Source: Paraconiothyrium sp. Pb-2020
Lineage: Eukaryota > Ascomycota > Dothideomycetes > Pleosporales > Didymosphaeriaceae
Reading direction: 5' to 3'
Length of the DNA stretch: 64,000 bases
NCBI GenBank assembly: GCA_022419385.1
Contig: JAJUBI010000001.1
Span: 3,286,001 to 3,350,000, forward strand
The notes below the pieces were generated by a model. It was not told where the DNA came from. It worked only from the letters and a program-made list of their open reading frames with translations, and made no database searches. A program made the translations under genes and the position numbers. Numbering within the stretch: position 1 is the first letter of the stretch; the number at the start of each line of letters is the position of its first letter. This document shows positions 1 to 10,665 of this stretch, one piece after another.

Positions 1-347
1 GGCACCTCATGGCTGGACTCCGTTCCCCTCTGACATACAATCAAATCTTATCTGCCTTGGACTATGTTCTTCGCCTCTTTGCGCTCACCTTGATTCGTTT
101 TAGATCGATAGATTCTGGTGTCATGACTAAGTTGGATCATGTATTTTAAACCTACAAAACTCGAAACGGATGTCGAGTACTTCCATACACCCATTTTCAC
201 GAACCCTATCAAAACCGAAGAGAATTGCCGACCATGGGAATGTGCATCTCGATAGGGGGATATTGTGGTAGCCTCCCAAGATCGTGCAACGATATTCATG
301 GTCCCTTTGTCCACATAGCCATCATTATGCGACACGATGAGCATGCC

Positions 348-477
348 ACGGGGAGGTGTATAAAAGCCTCATTTTCATCAACCGTTGTGTTCTTCACACA
401 ACACGTCTGGTTGCTTCACTAAAAGCATCGAGACAGCATGGATATGGGGGTGCTAGGGCAGGTCTAAAATTCGATGC
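348..477 (+). repeat. Degenerate direct repeat, copy 1
   Basis: This segment matches 573-702 in order and spacing. Both copies begin with a CACGG(G)GAGG/GAAGG run followed by a TATA-like element (GTGTATAAAAG here), then TTCTTCACAC, then ACTAAAAG, then a GATATGGG(G)GTGCT-like block, and end with AAAATTC. The similarity is visible by eye but eroded by many substitutions and small indels. There is no coding evidence. It may be a duplicated promoter or a decayed repeat. Confidence 0.55.
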
Positions 478-572
478 ACAACTTCACTATGAAAGCTTCG
501 GTGACTCTTTGACCAAAAAGGCTCAACCCAAGATTTAATACGTAGTACCATCGTGTGATGGTGGTGAAGATG

Positions 573-702
573 TCACGGAAGGTATATAAAGGCGTCTTTT
601 GTTGGATCATGTCTTTCTTCACACTACTACAAGACACTGTATGACTAAAAGTATAGCGACTTCCCAGGTATGGGAGTGCTCGGTTGGACTCCAAAATTCA
701 GC
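573..702 (+). repeat. Degenerate direct repeat, copy 2
   Basis: Second copy of the 348-477 element, about 225 bp downstream, with GTATATAAAGG in place of GTGTATAAAAG, then TTCTTCACAC, GACTAAAAG, GGTATGGGAGTGCT and CCAAAATTC in the same order. No gene follows either TATA-like box in a supportable way. Confidence 0.55.
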
Positions 703-1285
703 AGCGACGAGAAGATGGGAGCTTGGGAGGCTGGTGAACAAGTAAAATACGCCTGGTTCATGTTCATGTCTAACTGAGTCTATTGCACTCTACATTCGAC
801 CGTTTGGCGACGCGGGCGCAGTTCAAAGTTGGTATGACTTATGGCTATGACTGGTAGACCGTTAGGATGCCTTGACTGCATATCCTCGACTGTGGAACTG
901 TCTAGCCTATTGGAACGGATGATATCTCGCTTTTTGTAAAAAGCAGGTCATCTCTCGGCTAGTGTATGAGACTAATCCTATGCTATCTTTGATGGTAATG
1001 ATGAGCGTCAACACGAAGTGAAGCTGTATTCTTATGGGAAGCGCCACATAAATTATCACACTGGAAAAAGGTCGCTCTCACGCAGCTCCACCATTCCGTG
1101 CATGCCACGCAACGTAAGCAGCGTGCTCTATTAAGCAGTGCTGCGTTGACCAAACACAGTGAGGAAAGAATGTGGAACAATAATCCAATGAGCCGTTTTG
1201 CATCACCACTGTACGAATCTCCGACACGTTCATGTGATACGCTCAGCATAATTGATTTTGTGAAACAATCCCTTCATCAACCAAT

Positions 1286-2680
1286 TCATCCAATATACTC
1301 AACATACTTCTCCCACTCCTCGCACCCCTCGCCCTCCCTCAACGTCTTCAAATCCTCCGGCAACAGCCCAGCCACAACATCCACACTGCCATCTCTCCCC
1401 TTCGGCAACAAGTACGCCAGCCCCCTCCCATCCGGCAAATTCGGTCTCCTCACGATATCCGGCTTCCCCAATCCGCTTTCCTCCCCAAAGTCCGCCTCGT
1501 AAATCCCATGCCCGACATGGCTCGTAAGCATGAGATCTGTTTCCGGGTTCATACTTGCGCCGTAGTTGATAGTCGTCTTGTCGTCCGTCGTTCGAAGCAA
1601 GTTTACTAAGCTTTTCAGCTGGTGGGGCGATGCATGTTCGATTAGGTTCTTGCGGAGGGCCGAGGCTACAGATGGGAGCGGGAGGCTTAGGAGCTCGGAT
1701 AGGGGGACGCGGGTCCACACGCACGTCACTGCGTGGCCGATGTAGCCGGCTGGCACGGGTGGGTCGAAGTGCGGTCTGCCGTTTACGGCGCGCACCAGAC
1801 CGCTTATAGAGGCGCCGGACAGGGAGCGACTGCGCACGAGATGCTTCCATATCAGCGCGGTTAGGATGTCGTCGGTCGAGAAGTACGGAGCGGTGTAGGC
1901 GTCACTTGAGTGAGTGTTTGATATCGGGGCCTTGGCCATTTCTTTCAGAGCGGTGATGCTGGATGCGGATATACGAAAACAGTGCCACGGGGCGTTGCCA
2001 TACTGCGGTGGCCATGGAGGTGAGAAGGGAAGCATCGAAGGCATTCGGAACCACTCAAGCTGATCGAGCTCTCCGTCACTTGTACTTGAAGGGGGGAAGA
2101 TCTTGTCGCGATCGGTGTTGCCCATTTCCAGCTCTTCTGGAGTGACTTCTCCACTAGCGCAGAGTCGGGCGAAACACCGAATAATTCGGCTGTCTGCGTT
2201 TGCATCCATGACGTTGTGTTGTGCATTGATGGTGAGGAGTATACCGCCCTTCAGCAGATTGATTTGTGCATAGAACACTGGCATCTTCTCGGCAGAAGGA
2301 TACATGTACGGGAATCCGTAACCAGGGCTCAGGATGCGACCATCAAGCATAGAGAGCGGCGCTTTCGCTTCTAGAATGGTTCGATACGGCCGAAGAAGTT
2401 CTTTGCAATCTTTGACATGAATGAATTTGGCTGGGCCGTCATGTGGGGGATATGGAACGATCTTGAAGGTTCCCGAGCTCTTCGAATTGGCTTCGGAATT
2501 GATGACTTGTCCAGTGAGCCATGGAAAGTGGGATGCGAGTTGATTTGCTGCAGCGGTAAGCCTCTCGATAGCTCTTTCCTGTGCAGCATCATCTTGAGTG
2601 GTAAAGCCCAGGGTCTTGACGTTGTAGGTATGGACGCCAATCATCTGACCGAGAGGTCCCAACTCCGGAAAAGTCCACAT
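1286..2680 (-). CDS. BAHD/transferase-family acyltransferase
   Basis: Single-exon gene of 464 residues, the usual length for fungal members of the HXXXD (BAHD, trichothecene 3-O-acetyltransferase-like) family. These enzymes move an acyl group from acyl-CoA to a hydroxyl or amine, typically in secondary metabolism or detoxification. The catalytic HXXXD motif is HNVMD at residues 155-159. The C-terminal structural motif is DFGEESGLGKP from residue 397, a variant of DFGWG with two extra residues before the second glycine. There is no signal peptide or membrane span, so it is probably cytosolic. The start ATG is at 2680 and the product reads cleanly from MWTFPELGPL. Its neighbour is a HET gene, not other biosynthetic genes, so the substrate cannot be inferred. 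The family call is strong; the reaction is unknown. Confidence 0.85.
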   Translation of the reverse strand: MWTFPELGPLGQMIGVHTYNVKTLGFTTQDDAAQERAIERLTAAANQLASHFPWLTGQVINSEANSKSSGTFKIVPYPPHDGPAKFIHVKDCKELLRPYRTILEAKAPLSMLDGRILSPGYGFPYMYPSAEKMPVFYAQINLLKGGILLTINAQHNVMDANADSRIIRCFARLCASGEVTPEELEMGNTDRDKIFPPSSTSDGELDQLEWFRMPSMLPFSPPWPPQYGNAPWHCFRISASSITALKEMAKAPISNTHSSDAYTAPYFSTDDILTALIWKHLVRSRSLSGASISGLVRAVNGRPHFDPPVPAGYIGHAVTCVWTRVPLSELLSLPLPSVASALRKNLIEHASPHQLKSLVNLLRTTDDKTTINYGASMNPETDLMLTSHVGHGIYEADFGEESGLGKPDIVRRPNLPDGRGLAYLLPKGRDGSVDVVAGLLPEDLKTLREGEGCEEWEKYVEYIG

Positions 2681-3150
2681 AGCTGCGAGCGGTGTTAAAC
2701 CGACCTCAAAGAACTTGAAATGACTGTAATGTTGGATGCAATGGAAATTATCAAAAATCTATCGTGGGGTAAAGGTCAGGCTGTCTCGTTTATACATTCC
2801 TACGAAGCCGATCTTACCTCATGTAATCCTTGGGTCGCGACCGATATGGGTACCTATCAGCACCAATCATAGTCTCCCGCTTGTGCTACAGCCTTCGGGA
2901 GCTAGAGCGTCTTCGCATAAGCTCTAATAAAGTGCTTATCCAGACCACTGGCTCGATCGGTCAGTTTGTAAGATGCGGAACTATTGGGTGTATGCGAACA
3001 GCGAGTACCGAATTGACGCCTGATCAACGCTGGAGGAGCGCCGTAGCACAACAGTGGCTCTGCTTTGTCGAGCATGATTGTCGTTACGAACTTTCTCCAA
3101 CCAATCAACCAATCATTCAGAGGTTCGATCAACCTCTGCACCGTATTAAG
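2681..3150. other. Intergenic spacer between two minus-strand genes
   Basis: Contains the presumed promoter of the acyltransferase and the 3' region of the HET gene. No TATA box at a convincing distance, no RNA gene and no further coding evidence were seen. Confidence 0.5.
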
Positions 3151-5301
3151 CTATCCCAGAATCAGATCCACTGGCTCCTGATTTCTTTCCCACACATTAG
3201 CAAAGACTTTGCAGGTGCCCAGGCGTTTCGCGATTCCATCCTCCCATTGGACGCATAGCGCAAAATAACAGGGGTGCTTTACGTCATCCTCAAGTCGATG
3301 CGGTGTAAGAGTACAGAGCTCCGTTGTCCAGCCTTTCACAACCGCAGCGAGTTCGACTTTGTGACCAGTAATGATCTTGTCCTCGTCCCACTGCTTATGA
3401 AGTCGCATAAACCCAGCAATTTCACCTGTTGCAGTATAAAGCTTGACGCACAACTCAACGTCACGAAGCTGGCTTGATATATCGAATTTTCGCGCTGTAA
3501 AGTATGCTCGAGTTGTCTTCGCAAAGATCAGCCGTGATTGCTCAATCGGGTCGATGGACATTGCGAGCGAGGGGACAGGAACAGGATATTTGAACCGAGC
3601 GTCTCCAATCTCGAATTTCCCCTCTTCGTTTAGGCCTGCGTGTCGTATCCATCCTCTGGGGACTATGCTTGCATCTTCTCGAGCTAACATTTTGTACTGA
3701 TGCCAACTGCTTGCGATAGGTCGCACACTGTCCATCCATACAGCCGATTGTAAAGCAAACCATTGCGTAACGGGCTCGACAACCCCGTTCGAAGGAGGAC
3801 CGTAGCATTCATACTCATCATCGCATAAGAAGTGGAAGGCACCATGCCAACCCATCCATGACCACGTAGGCAGGTATCTGGGCTCGGTCGGCGCATCTCG
3901 TGAAGAACCTCGTCGTGATATTTCTGCTTCGGGCTCCCACATCAACGAGATGTCGAAGAACATGTCAGGATGCCCATGGTTTAAGCCCCCGAGAAATGTC
4001 CTATGAAGATGATTCTGTATCCCTAAGAATGCGTTCAGGATGTCGTGGTGAAAGGTGAAGTATCGCACATTGAATTCAGAGGCGACGTCAGTCAACAAGC
4101 TTGCCAGACCAGGCCGTTGCCGATCCTTCCATTTCGTGAAGGGCATATTCGCCATATTGTCGACGACTAGGTCGATCACCTTGTCCTCGCCCCATATAGT
4201 GCAGGGACAGATCCAGCGAAGAGGTCCATTGGTGAAGACGAGCCGACGTTTAGCAAACACAAACTCTTGATATGTCCATCCCCTCTCGTTGTAAGTTAAT
4301 CCGATATTTACTGGTGTTTGTCCGAAGCTATCCCACGTGGCGCGAGGGTCGTTGTACCAGGCTATTGCTTCCCCATTAGCTATGGGTAATACGACTTGAT
4401 CAATGGCTCTTGGTGCTGAGATGTCCTTGAGCCCTCTCAAGCCGTAATTGGCGTCCAGACCTGCGAAAGCAACCAAGCACAAGGTGGATCGAGCGTAGAT
4501 GTGATGCATGTTATTGAGGTTATTATGCAATGAGATTGCGTCATCTTGGATAATGCACAAACTATCAACCCATAAATATCTCTCACCTAGCAATCTAGTG
4601 ATTCCGATGGCATCTCGAATCGTGCGAGGTAAGTCGCTCAGATAGGTCGTATGCAATGATTCTGGCTGCTGCAACCGTTCGAGAAGTGCTACAGTAGTGC
4701 GGAAACCCTTCGCGTGTCCCCATGTGTATGAAAGGGTAAAATACCTGGATATTTCGTTACTGTAAGGTACCAAGCACCAGTCCTTGACGTCAATGAGCCA
4801 TTCGGGAGTCGCGATCGTCCAAGGTTGCGCAGCCATCCACAGTGGCTCTTCGCATTTCGCGCCATGCTGGGTAAGGCATGTATGGTACCACATCCAAGGG
4901 ATTGAAGAGTCTATCCACTCTGCATCAATTAATCTTGATGCCCCAGGATGTTCAGCTTGGTCAGGTTTTGCGATCAGATTAAAGGTCCTGAAGAAGCTGT
5001 TCGCTTCCGGATCTTCTGGATCGTAAAATCGAAATACAAAGTCGTCGAAAAGGTAGCGTAAATTAACTTCCCAGACGTCTGAAGGATCCAGACCGGGCGG
5101 CTTGCCGTCATCCCATAGCTTTTGGATGGACCCAGAGTGTGGGCAAGATATACTCGTAACCTCTGAAAGATTTCCTAGTACGCGCCTTCCAGGATCAATC
5201 CTGCCGCTTGAGGCATGTACAATCCGCACAAGTTCCAGCATCTCTGAGCATATTCGGCAGCTTTGTGTGCCATAAGAAGTTCCGGGAGGCGAAGTAGCCA
5301 T
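3151..5301 (-). CDS. HET-domain (heterokaryon incompatibility) protein
   Basis: Single-exon gene of 716 residues. The HET domain is recognised by its three blocks: YFTLSYTWG at 187-195, a RTIRDAIGITRLLG-like helix around 226-239, and LWVDSLCIIQDD at 243-254, followed by the usual stretch ending in ARSTLCLVAFAG. HET proteins take part in non-self recognition and regulated cell death after hyphal fusion. The Cys-containing N-terminal part (CRICSEMLEL at 15-24) is common in fungal HET proteins. The C-terminal half includes a PTWSWMGW-like segment, typical after HET domains. No membrane span is seen. The start at 5301 (MATSPPGTS) is the first Met of the frame. The domain is intact. Which allelic system it belongs to, if any, cannot be read from the sequence. 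Confidence 0.88.
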   Translation of the reverse strand: MATSPPGTSYGTQSCRICSEMLELVRIVHASSGRIDPGRRVLGNLSEVTSISCPHSGSIQKLWDDGKPPGLDPSDVWEVNLRYLFDDFVFRFYDPEDPEANSFFRTFNLIAKPDQAEHPGASRLIDAEWIDSSIPWMWYHTCLTQHGAKCEEPLWMAAQPWTIATPEWLIDVKDWCLVPYSNEISRYFTLSYTWGHAKGFRTTVALLERLQQPESLHTTYLSDLPRTIRDAIGITRLLGERYLWVDSLCIIQDDAISLHNNLNNMHHIYARSTLCLVAFAGLDANYGLRGLKDISAPRAIDQVVLPIANGEAIAWYNDPRATWDSFGQTPVNIGLTYNERGWTYQEFVFAKRRLVFTNGPLRWICPCTIWGEDKVIDLVVDNMANMPFTKWKDRQRPGLASLLTDVASEFNVRYFTFHHDILNAFLGIQNHLHRTFLGGLNHGHPDMFFDISLMWEPEAEISRRGSSRDAPTEPRYLPTWSWMGWHGAFHFLCDDEYECYGPPSNGVVEPVTQWFALQSAVWMDSVRPIASSWHQYKMLAREDASIVPRGWIRHAGLNEEGKFEIGDARFKYPVPVPSLAMSIDPIEQSRLIFAKTTRAYFTARKFDISSQLRDVELCVKLYTATGEIAGFMRLHKQWDEDKIITGHKVELAAVVKGWTTELCTLTPHRLEDDVKHPCYFALCVQWEDGIAKRLGTCKVFANVWERNQEPVDLILG

Positions 5302-5677
5302 GATGGGTACAAAGCCAATTGAAAGGCTATGCGTTCCTTCGACTGCATCATGCCATCACGATAGCCACACGCCTAAGGCAAGTGAACGCTGTTGTTGAGC
5401 TGAGGCGCTGCAAGCCGTGCATTGGTAGGGATGGAAAGCGATCTGTCTTCACACTGCACTGTACCTTTACGAGGGGTCGGCTGACTAACCAATCGGCTAT
5501 GCCAATCGAGATTAGGTCGCGCCGTTCCTTTGAAGCCTCTTGTGAGTATATGATATCAGAAGGCTTGATGGCACCAGCTTTGACATCTACTGTGACAGAG
5601 AAGATATCGCAGGCAGAATCAAAGAAGTATATACCTGTACAAAACGCTATGCAACTGACAAAAGACCCCCCCAACCC
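5302..5677. other. Spacer between HET gene and NEO1
   Basis: A 376-bp stretch upstream of the HET gene and downstream of NEO1 (both minus strand). It presumably contains the HET promoter and the NEO1 3' untranslated region. No coding or RNA evidence. Confidence 0.5.
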
Positions 5678-8600
5678 TTACACCCCCTGCACCTTCCGGT
5701 AACTCGGCGGCTTCAACGTCCTCCCCACCACCTTCGCCACATACGGCGGAATCAAGCTAATCGCTCCAATAACCGCAAACTTCCACCAGAAACTCAGACT
5801 ACTCACAAACCCAAGATCATAGTATCCACTCAGGAAAGGCAGGCTACCGAAGTAGATACCCGCAGTCCCAAAGATCGACGCAATCATGATCCAGTGCCAG
5901 GTCGTGACTTCCATAGCAACCATGATGAGCTCGTTGACGATGAGCACAGAGAAGGATACTGCAACCATGCGGCTGAAGATGGGGGTGTCGGGCTCTCCTA
6001 CGCCAACGAGGAGTTGTGAAAGACCCTGGATCATGCTGCCTTGGTATATGCTCACAGCGACCCAGATCAGGAAGGATTTCGTGGAGAGAGAGCGGCCTAG
6101 TTTGAGTTCAGCGTAGAGTTCTGGGTACAAGTTCGCCACCGATTCGTCGACGTCGCGGTCCAGCACAAGCGAGAAGACGGGAGCCATGGTGTACACTGTT
6201 GAGTAACCGACGAGGAGCCAGTCGCGGTAGAGAGCGTTGGGTTCGAAGGAAGAGGCGATGGAGTAGACTGTTTGGCAGATACTGATGATTAGACCCCTGT
6301 GAATGACGAATTGAGACAGCTTCGCGCTGCGCTTGTAAGAGTTGCGGCCGTGCCAGACGAGTAGTTTGACGAGATAGCAGAATTGCTCGATGGAGAAGTC
6401 GGCGGCGAGGGAGGCTTGCTTTCCTTCTTTGCCGACGATGCCGACGCCAACGTCGGCGGCTTGAATCATAGAAACGTCGTTTCCGCCGTCGCCGATGCAG
6501 CATATGCGCTTTTTTGTGTAATCACGTATCAGGTAGGCGACATCAGCTTTCTGCGTGGGCGAACAGCGACAGGCTACAACAGCAGGAAGTTGTACCGCGA
6601 TTGAAATGAACTCATGCCGGTAGTGGTTAAGCATCAAAGCAAGTGACTCGCCGTCGATGAGCAGGCAGGCATCAGTCTTGCCACGCAGGAAGTCAAGAGA
6701 CGAGTGAGCAAGATCTTTGCGTTTCACTGTGATTCATTAGTGATGCAATACCGTATGATATACGTAAGGCGACCTACTCTTCGCGATGGTGTGCACATAC
6801 TGCCCGCGCGCTACGAGCTTTGAGCTCACGGCCACACAGCGGGCTGTCTCGACTTTGTCACCTGTCAACATCCAAATTTTGATGCCGGCGTTGCGGAGGA
6901 GCTCTAGCGATGGCTTGACGTCTTTTTGAAGCTTGTCTTCGACACCAGTAACACCAAGAAGCTCGAGATCATGCTCGAGGTATTCTTTGACGACGTCTGC
7001 GACTGCGTGGTCTCGATTGTGGAGCGCGAGCGACGCCTGTGCAAGCTTGGCGGAGAAATCCTGATATGACTGCATTGAGAGCTTCTTACGGCCTACAACG
7101 AGGGTTCGGAGACCTTCACGGGCCATGTTGGCAGTTTCTTCATCGAGCCAGTCATTTGCAGCTACGATCGACGTCATCACTGTGTCGGCGCCCTTTTGGT
7201 AGAACCAGATCTCTCCATCCTCATCCGAAGGAGAATCGATAGGTCCTTGCCAGAACTTGACGACGATGCCCATTCTCTTGCTTTCAGAAGTGAAAGGAAA
7301 GACGTTGAGGATGCGTACGCGAACCACAGTATTGCCACCGACACAGGACTGGAGTGTCATCGATTCCCGATCGCGTTGTATCAGTTGGAGCCCGACCATT
7401 TCCGTCCACCGAATGATCGCGATCTCATCTGGAGAAGACGCTTGGTAGCTGGTTGCCATTTGCCCGTTCTCTTCTTCTGTGATAGGGGTAACATTGTGGC
7501 AGAGAGCAAGCGCAAGTACCACATCGCGCACACGCGAACCAATCTCTCGACGTGTTCGTGTCGCAGAGGTGAGAGGGGCAGCGTAGGTAGATGAAGGTGT
7601 CACAAAAGAAGGCGCTTCACCAGGAGCGGTCGAGAAACTTTGTTGAACATACGACGCGACTTCGTCCATGGCTTCGTTAGCATAGGACACGGTCCCAACG
7701 TGAATTTTTTTCATTTCCATTTCTGCATTGCGTTAGCTGCGTTTCTCACGATGAGCTCGCGATTCTTACCATTTTGAGTCAATGTTCCCGTTTTATCGCT
7801 GAGAAGATACTCCACTCGACCCAAATCTTCTGGAATAGTACTGGTTCTCACAACTGTCCCTTGGATGCTCTTGTCATGCTCGATAAACCACGCGTACACC
7901 GATTTGCCCATGTCTAGATTGACACGCCGACCGACCGGAACAATCGTAGAGAACAGGATCAAGAATCGCATCATCGACACGTACCACTTCTGACCGTTAA
8001 TGTCCTGGAACCGATTAAGAGCGACGAGGACAAAGGAGAGGGAAAGTGTGAAAATGCATAGGAACTTAGTAAGAGCGTTGATCTCCAGCTCCAAGAGGCC
8101 GGTCTTTGATCGAGAGGCGGATGTGGAGAGGGCTTGTCGTGTTTGGGGTCCAGTATAAACTACTACAGCGAGCACATTGCAACTCGATGCGAGTACTGTA
8201 TTCGCCCATATAGTGTTGTCGATGCCCAGCGGCGAGGATTGGGCTGCTTCGGTTGAGGATGGTTGCTGGTCATGAGGATCGTAACCGCGTTGCCGCTTTG
8301 GTTGGAGCTCAACGGTGCCGTAGAACTCGTTAACCTTTTTATCTGGCTTGCCTGCGGTAACCCGCAATCTCGTGTACTCGCCTACATCGAGATTCTGCGT
8401 TAGCGGAGATGTAAGACGCAGCTTCCAGTCGGTTTCTCCGTCCAGCTGATCTGTGCGAATGAATGCCTCTCCAGATGACCCCGCATCCGCCGATGTCTCT
8501 GCAGTATGAGTGGCAATCTCGACATCCGCCGAGTAACATTTTAGAATAACCATGTCGGCAGGAACACGTTGATCCTTCCCTAGCTTGACTATATCACCAA

Positions 8601-9679
8601 CTTTCAGACTTCGAGAAGGCCTGATAAGCTCCCAGTGACTGGTATTCGTCAGTCTCGAGGCTATCATACTTGATGGGGATGTTGCGTCGCAGGTAGGTGG
8701 GTGAAGCTTACCTAGCAGTGGGCAGGCCACCAGTCGACGCTATCTGTTGCTCCTCGTCCTCGATATCAGTTGTGCGTCCGCCATTCGTACCCTTTCCTCT
8801 GCGCAGTCTCCGTCTTCTGCTCGAATCCCTCCCCGGCGCAACCCCATTTCCGCCGTTCTCTTCGAACTTCAACACGGTATAAGGCTCCGAATTCGCTTCC
8901 GCATCTCTTCTCCTTCTCGCGATGTCATCCAAGGCCTCCTTTGCTAGAGTAACTGTAATGACGAACCCCAGTGGTACAACATAGGTCGATAAGTATCCGA
9001 TTCGCAGAGCGGGTATAATTTGCGATAACGCGACAAGCAAAAAGTACATGTTAATGAAGAATGAGAATTCGGTGTATAAAGTACGCGGGAGAAAGCTCCA
9101 AGGGGTATATTTGGCGTTGGAGACAGCGTTTGCGGGAAACCTGGCGGTCTGCGACTGGCCGACGGCGATGGTACGTTGAGTGGTAGGATCGTGCTCTTCT
9201 TCTGTACCGTCTTGTTCGGGAGGAGTCTCGCCTAGTTGTATGGCTTGTCGGTTTGGACTCGAAGCGGAGAGGAAGCTGGGAAGGCGTATGGTAGACTGGA
9301 ACCGCGACAAAGCGCTCGGCTTCCGCTGGTGTCTCGGTCGGTCGTTATTACGTGAGGATAGCAATGCTGAATCTTCATCTCCTGATTGCCCGTAACTACC
9401 GTCTGAGTGCCTGTTTTCGTCTTCTATGAGCCCTCGTAGATCCTCCTCCTCCTCCGGCTCTTGTCTCCGCCTGTTTCCTCTCAACCTGCCCACCCTAAGA
9501 TTCCTCAGTGGAATCCTGGCGCCCAGTTCATGATAGGGTTTCTTGGATGCACTCGAACCATTTCGTGCGGGTGAAAGAGAGGACCTACCGCCGATCGGGT
9601 CGAGTTCCTCGAGATCAAGCTCAAGGTCGGAATCGTCGTCTGGGGCATTCGGCTGGTGATACTGGTGTGGAGCTGCCAT
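5678..9679 (-). CDS. NEO1: P4-type phospholipid flippase, Neo1 class
   Basis: Four exons: 9679-8712, 8668-7770, 7722-6778, 6726-5678, joined by introns of 43, 47 and 51 nt; total 1286 residues. The joins restore family sequence, including DKTGTLTQNEMEMKK across intron 2 and HTIAKMKRKD across intron 3. The P4 hallmark DGET is in exon 2 (LDGETDWK), the phosphorylated Asp is in DKTGT near residue 614, and the hinge motif GDGGNDVSM is near 1016. Several C-terminal membrane spans follow in exon 4. The acidic N-terminus before the first membrane span (SDLELDLEELDP) fits Neo1 more than the Dnf or Drs2 flippases. Neo1 maintains phosphatidylethanolamine/phosphatidylserine asymmetry in Golgi and endosomes and works without a Cdc50 subunit. 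It is divergently transcribed from SEC16. Confidence 0.93.
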
Positions 9680-10665
9680 GGCTCATGTAGTGTGGAGTCT
9701 AAATTGGGTACTGTTTGTCTTTGTATTGCCTGTTCTGAGGCAACACAGGGTATCGGGTTATTGGCGCAGCGGCGTAGGAGGTAAATGAGAGGTCAGGGCG
9801 GTGGGCGTTGCAAGCGGTCAGTTGGCGACAAGTCGGTATCTGGAGGGTATATCCTAGGGATGTTCGGTGTCTTGTCTATTGACAGTCTTCGTGAATCGCT
9901 TTCGGAGCGCCTGGTCGGCTTATGGGTGCTCGTCGGGGGTCCGCGGGCATGCCTTGTGTTCTTTATGGGAGAGCTCCAGGCGGCCAGATTGCGTCTCGGG
10001 GTTGCGGCTCTGCTGGCGCCGCACAAATGTGCTTGGCTCCTCGTGTGGTGTATGCGACGAGTCCAAACGAGCGTGGGTTTATAGATGTCAAAGCGTGTCG
10101 AATGCTGCGGCTCGAAGGGTGCGTGTCTGGTGCTGCGTATGCCCGAGGATCAATGAGCGCCACAGCTGTGGCTCAGCTAGGGCCGACGAACACATGGCCT
10201 CTCCGCCGAGCTCTACATGACCTGCATTACTTCACTATACTACACGGGCAATGCAGCCGTGCATCGTGGCCTTTTCATAATCTCTGCGCGTGTCTTTTGC
10301 CGCGGGCACTTTATCTGTGCGTCCTGCTCCGGGCCTTTCTCTTCTGTTGTACAGGTACGTTCTGGATTCGTGATTACGTCGAGTCGAGTCGCGGGAAAGG
10401 GGAGCCTCCTACTTGCACCCTTCTGGTCCCGCCTCCGCTCCTGTCAACCGCAACCAGGGCACGAGAAGCCGTCCCAACCGTGGTTTCGAGACCGTCATCA
10501 TCAATCCTGTACAAATAACAATAAACCGCCGCGACTATTCCACACCCCGGCCGTCAATGCTCGCACCACCGAGATTATCCAGGCCGCTTTGTGTCACGTC
10601 CGGCGCTGATTTACTTGCATAGTATTTGCATATACCCCTTTTACATATCGTCGTAGACGCACATA
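9680..10665. promoter_or_regulatory. Divergent promoter region between NEO1 and SEC16
   Basis: The 986-bp gap separates two head-to-head genes that both act in the early secretory pathway, so it must hold both promoters. No perfect TATA box is placed well for either gene. The SEC16 side has the pyrimidine-rich character common near fungal transcription starts. Open frames here are GC-driven and not supported. Confidence 0.5.

Larger units (their letters stand above)
1..1285. other. Gene-poor left edge with a duplicated AT-rich segment
   Basis: No convincing gene. Open frames are short, start at arbitrary places and resemble no family I know. The main structure is a degenerate direct duplication (348-477 and 573-702, listed separately). 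The remainder lies downstream of the minus-strand acyltransferase at 1286 and probably holds its 3' untranslated region. Confidence 0.5.

Noticed and set aside
1286..5301. Acyltransferase plus HET gene as a secondary-metabolite cluster
   Set aside because: No polyketide synthase, NRPS, terpene synthase, P450 or pathway regulator lies nearby, and the next gene is the housekeeping NEO1.
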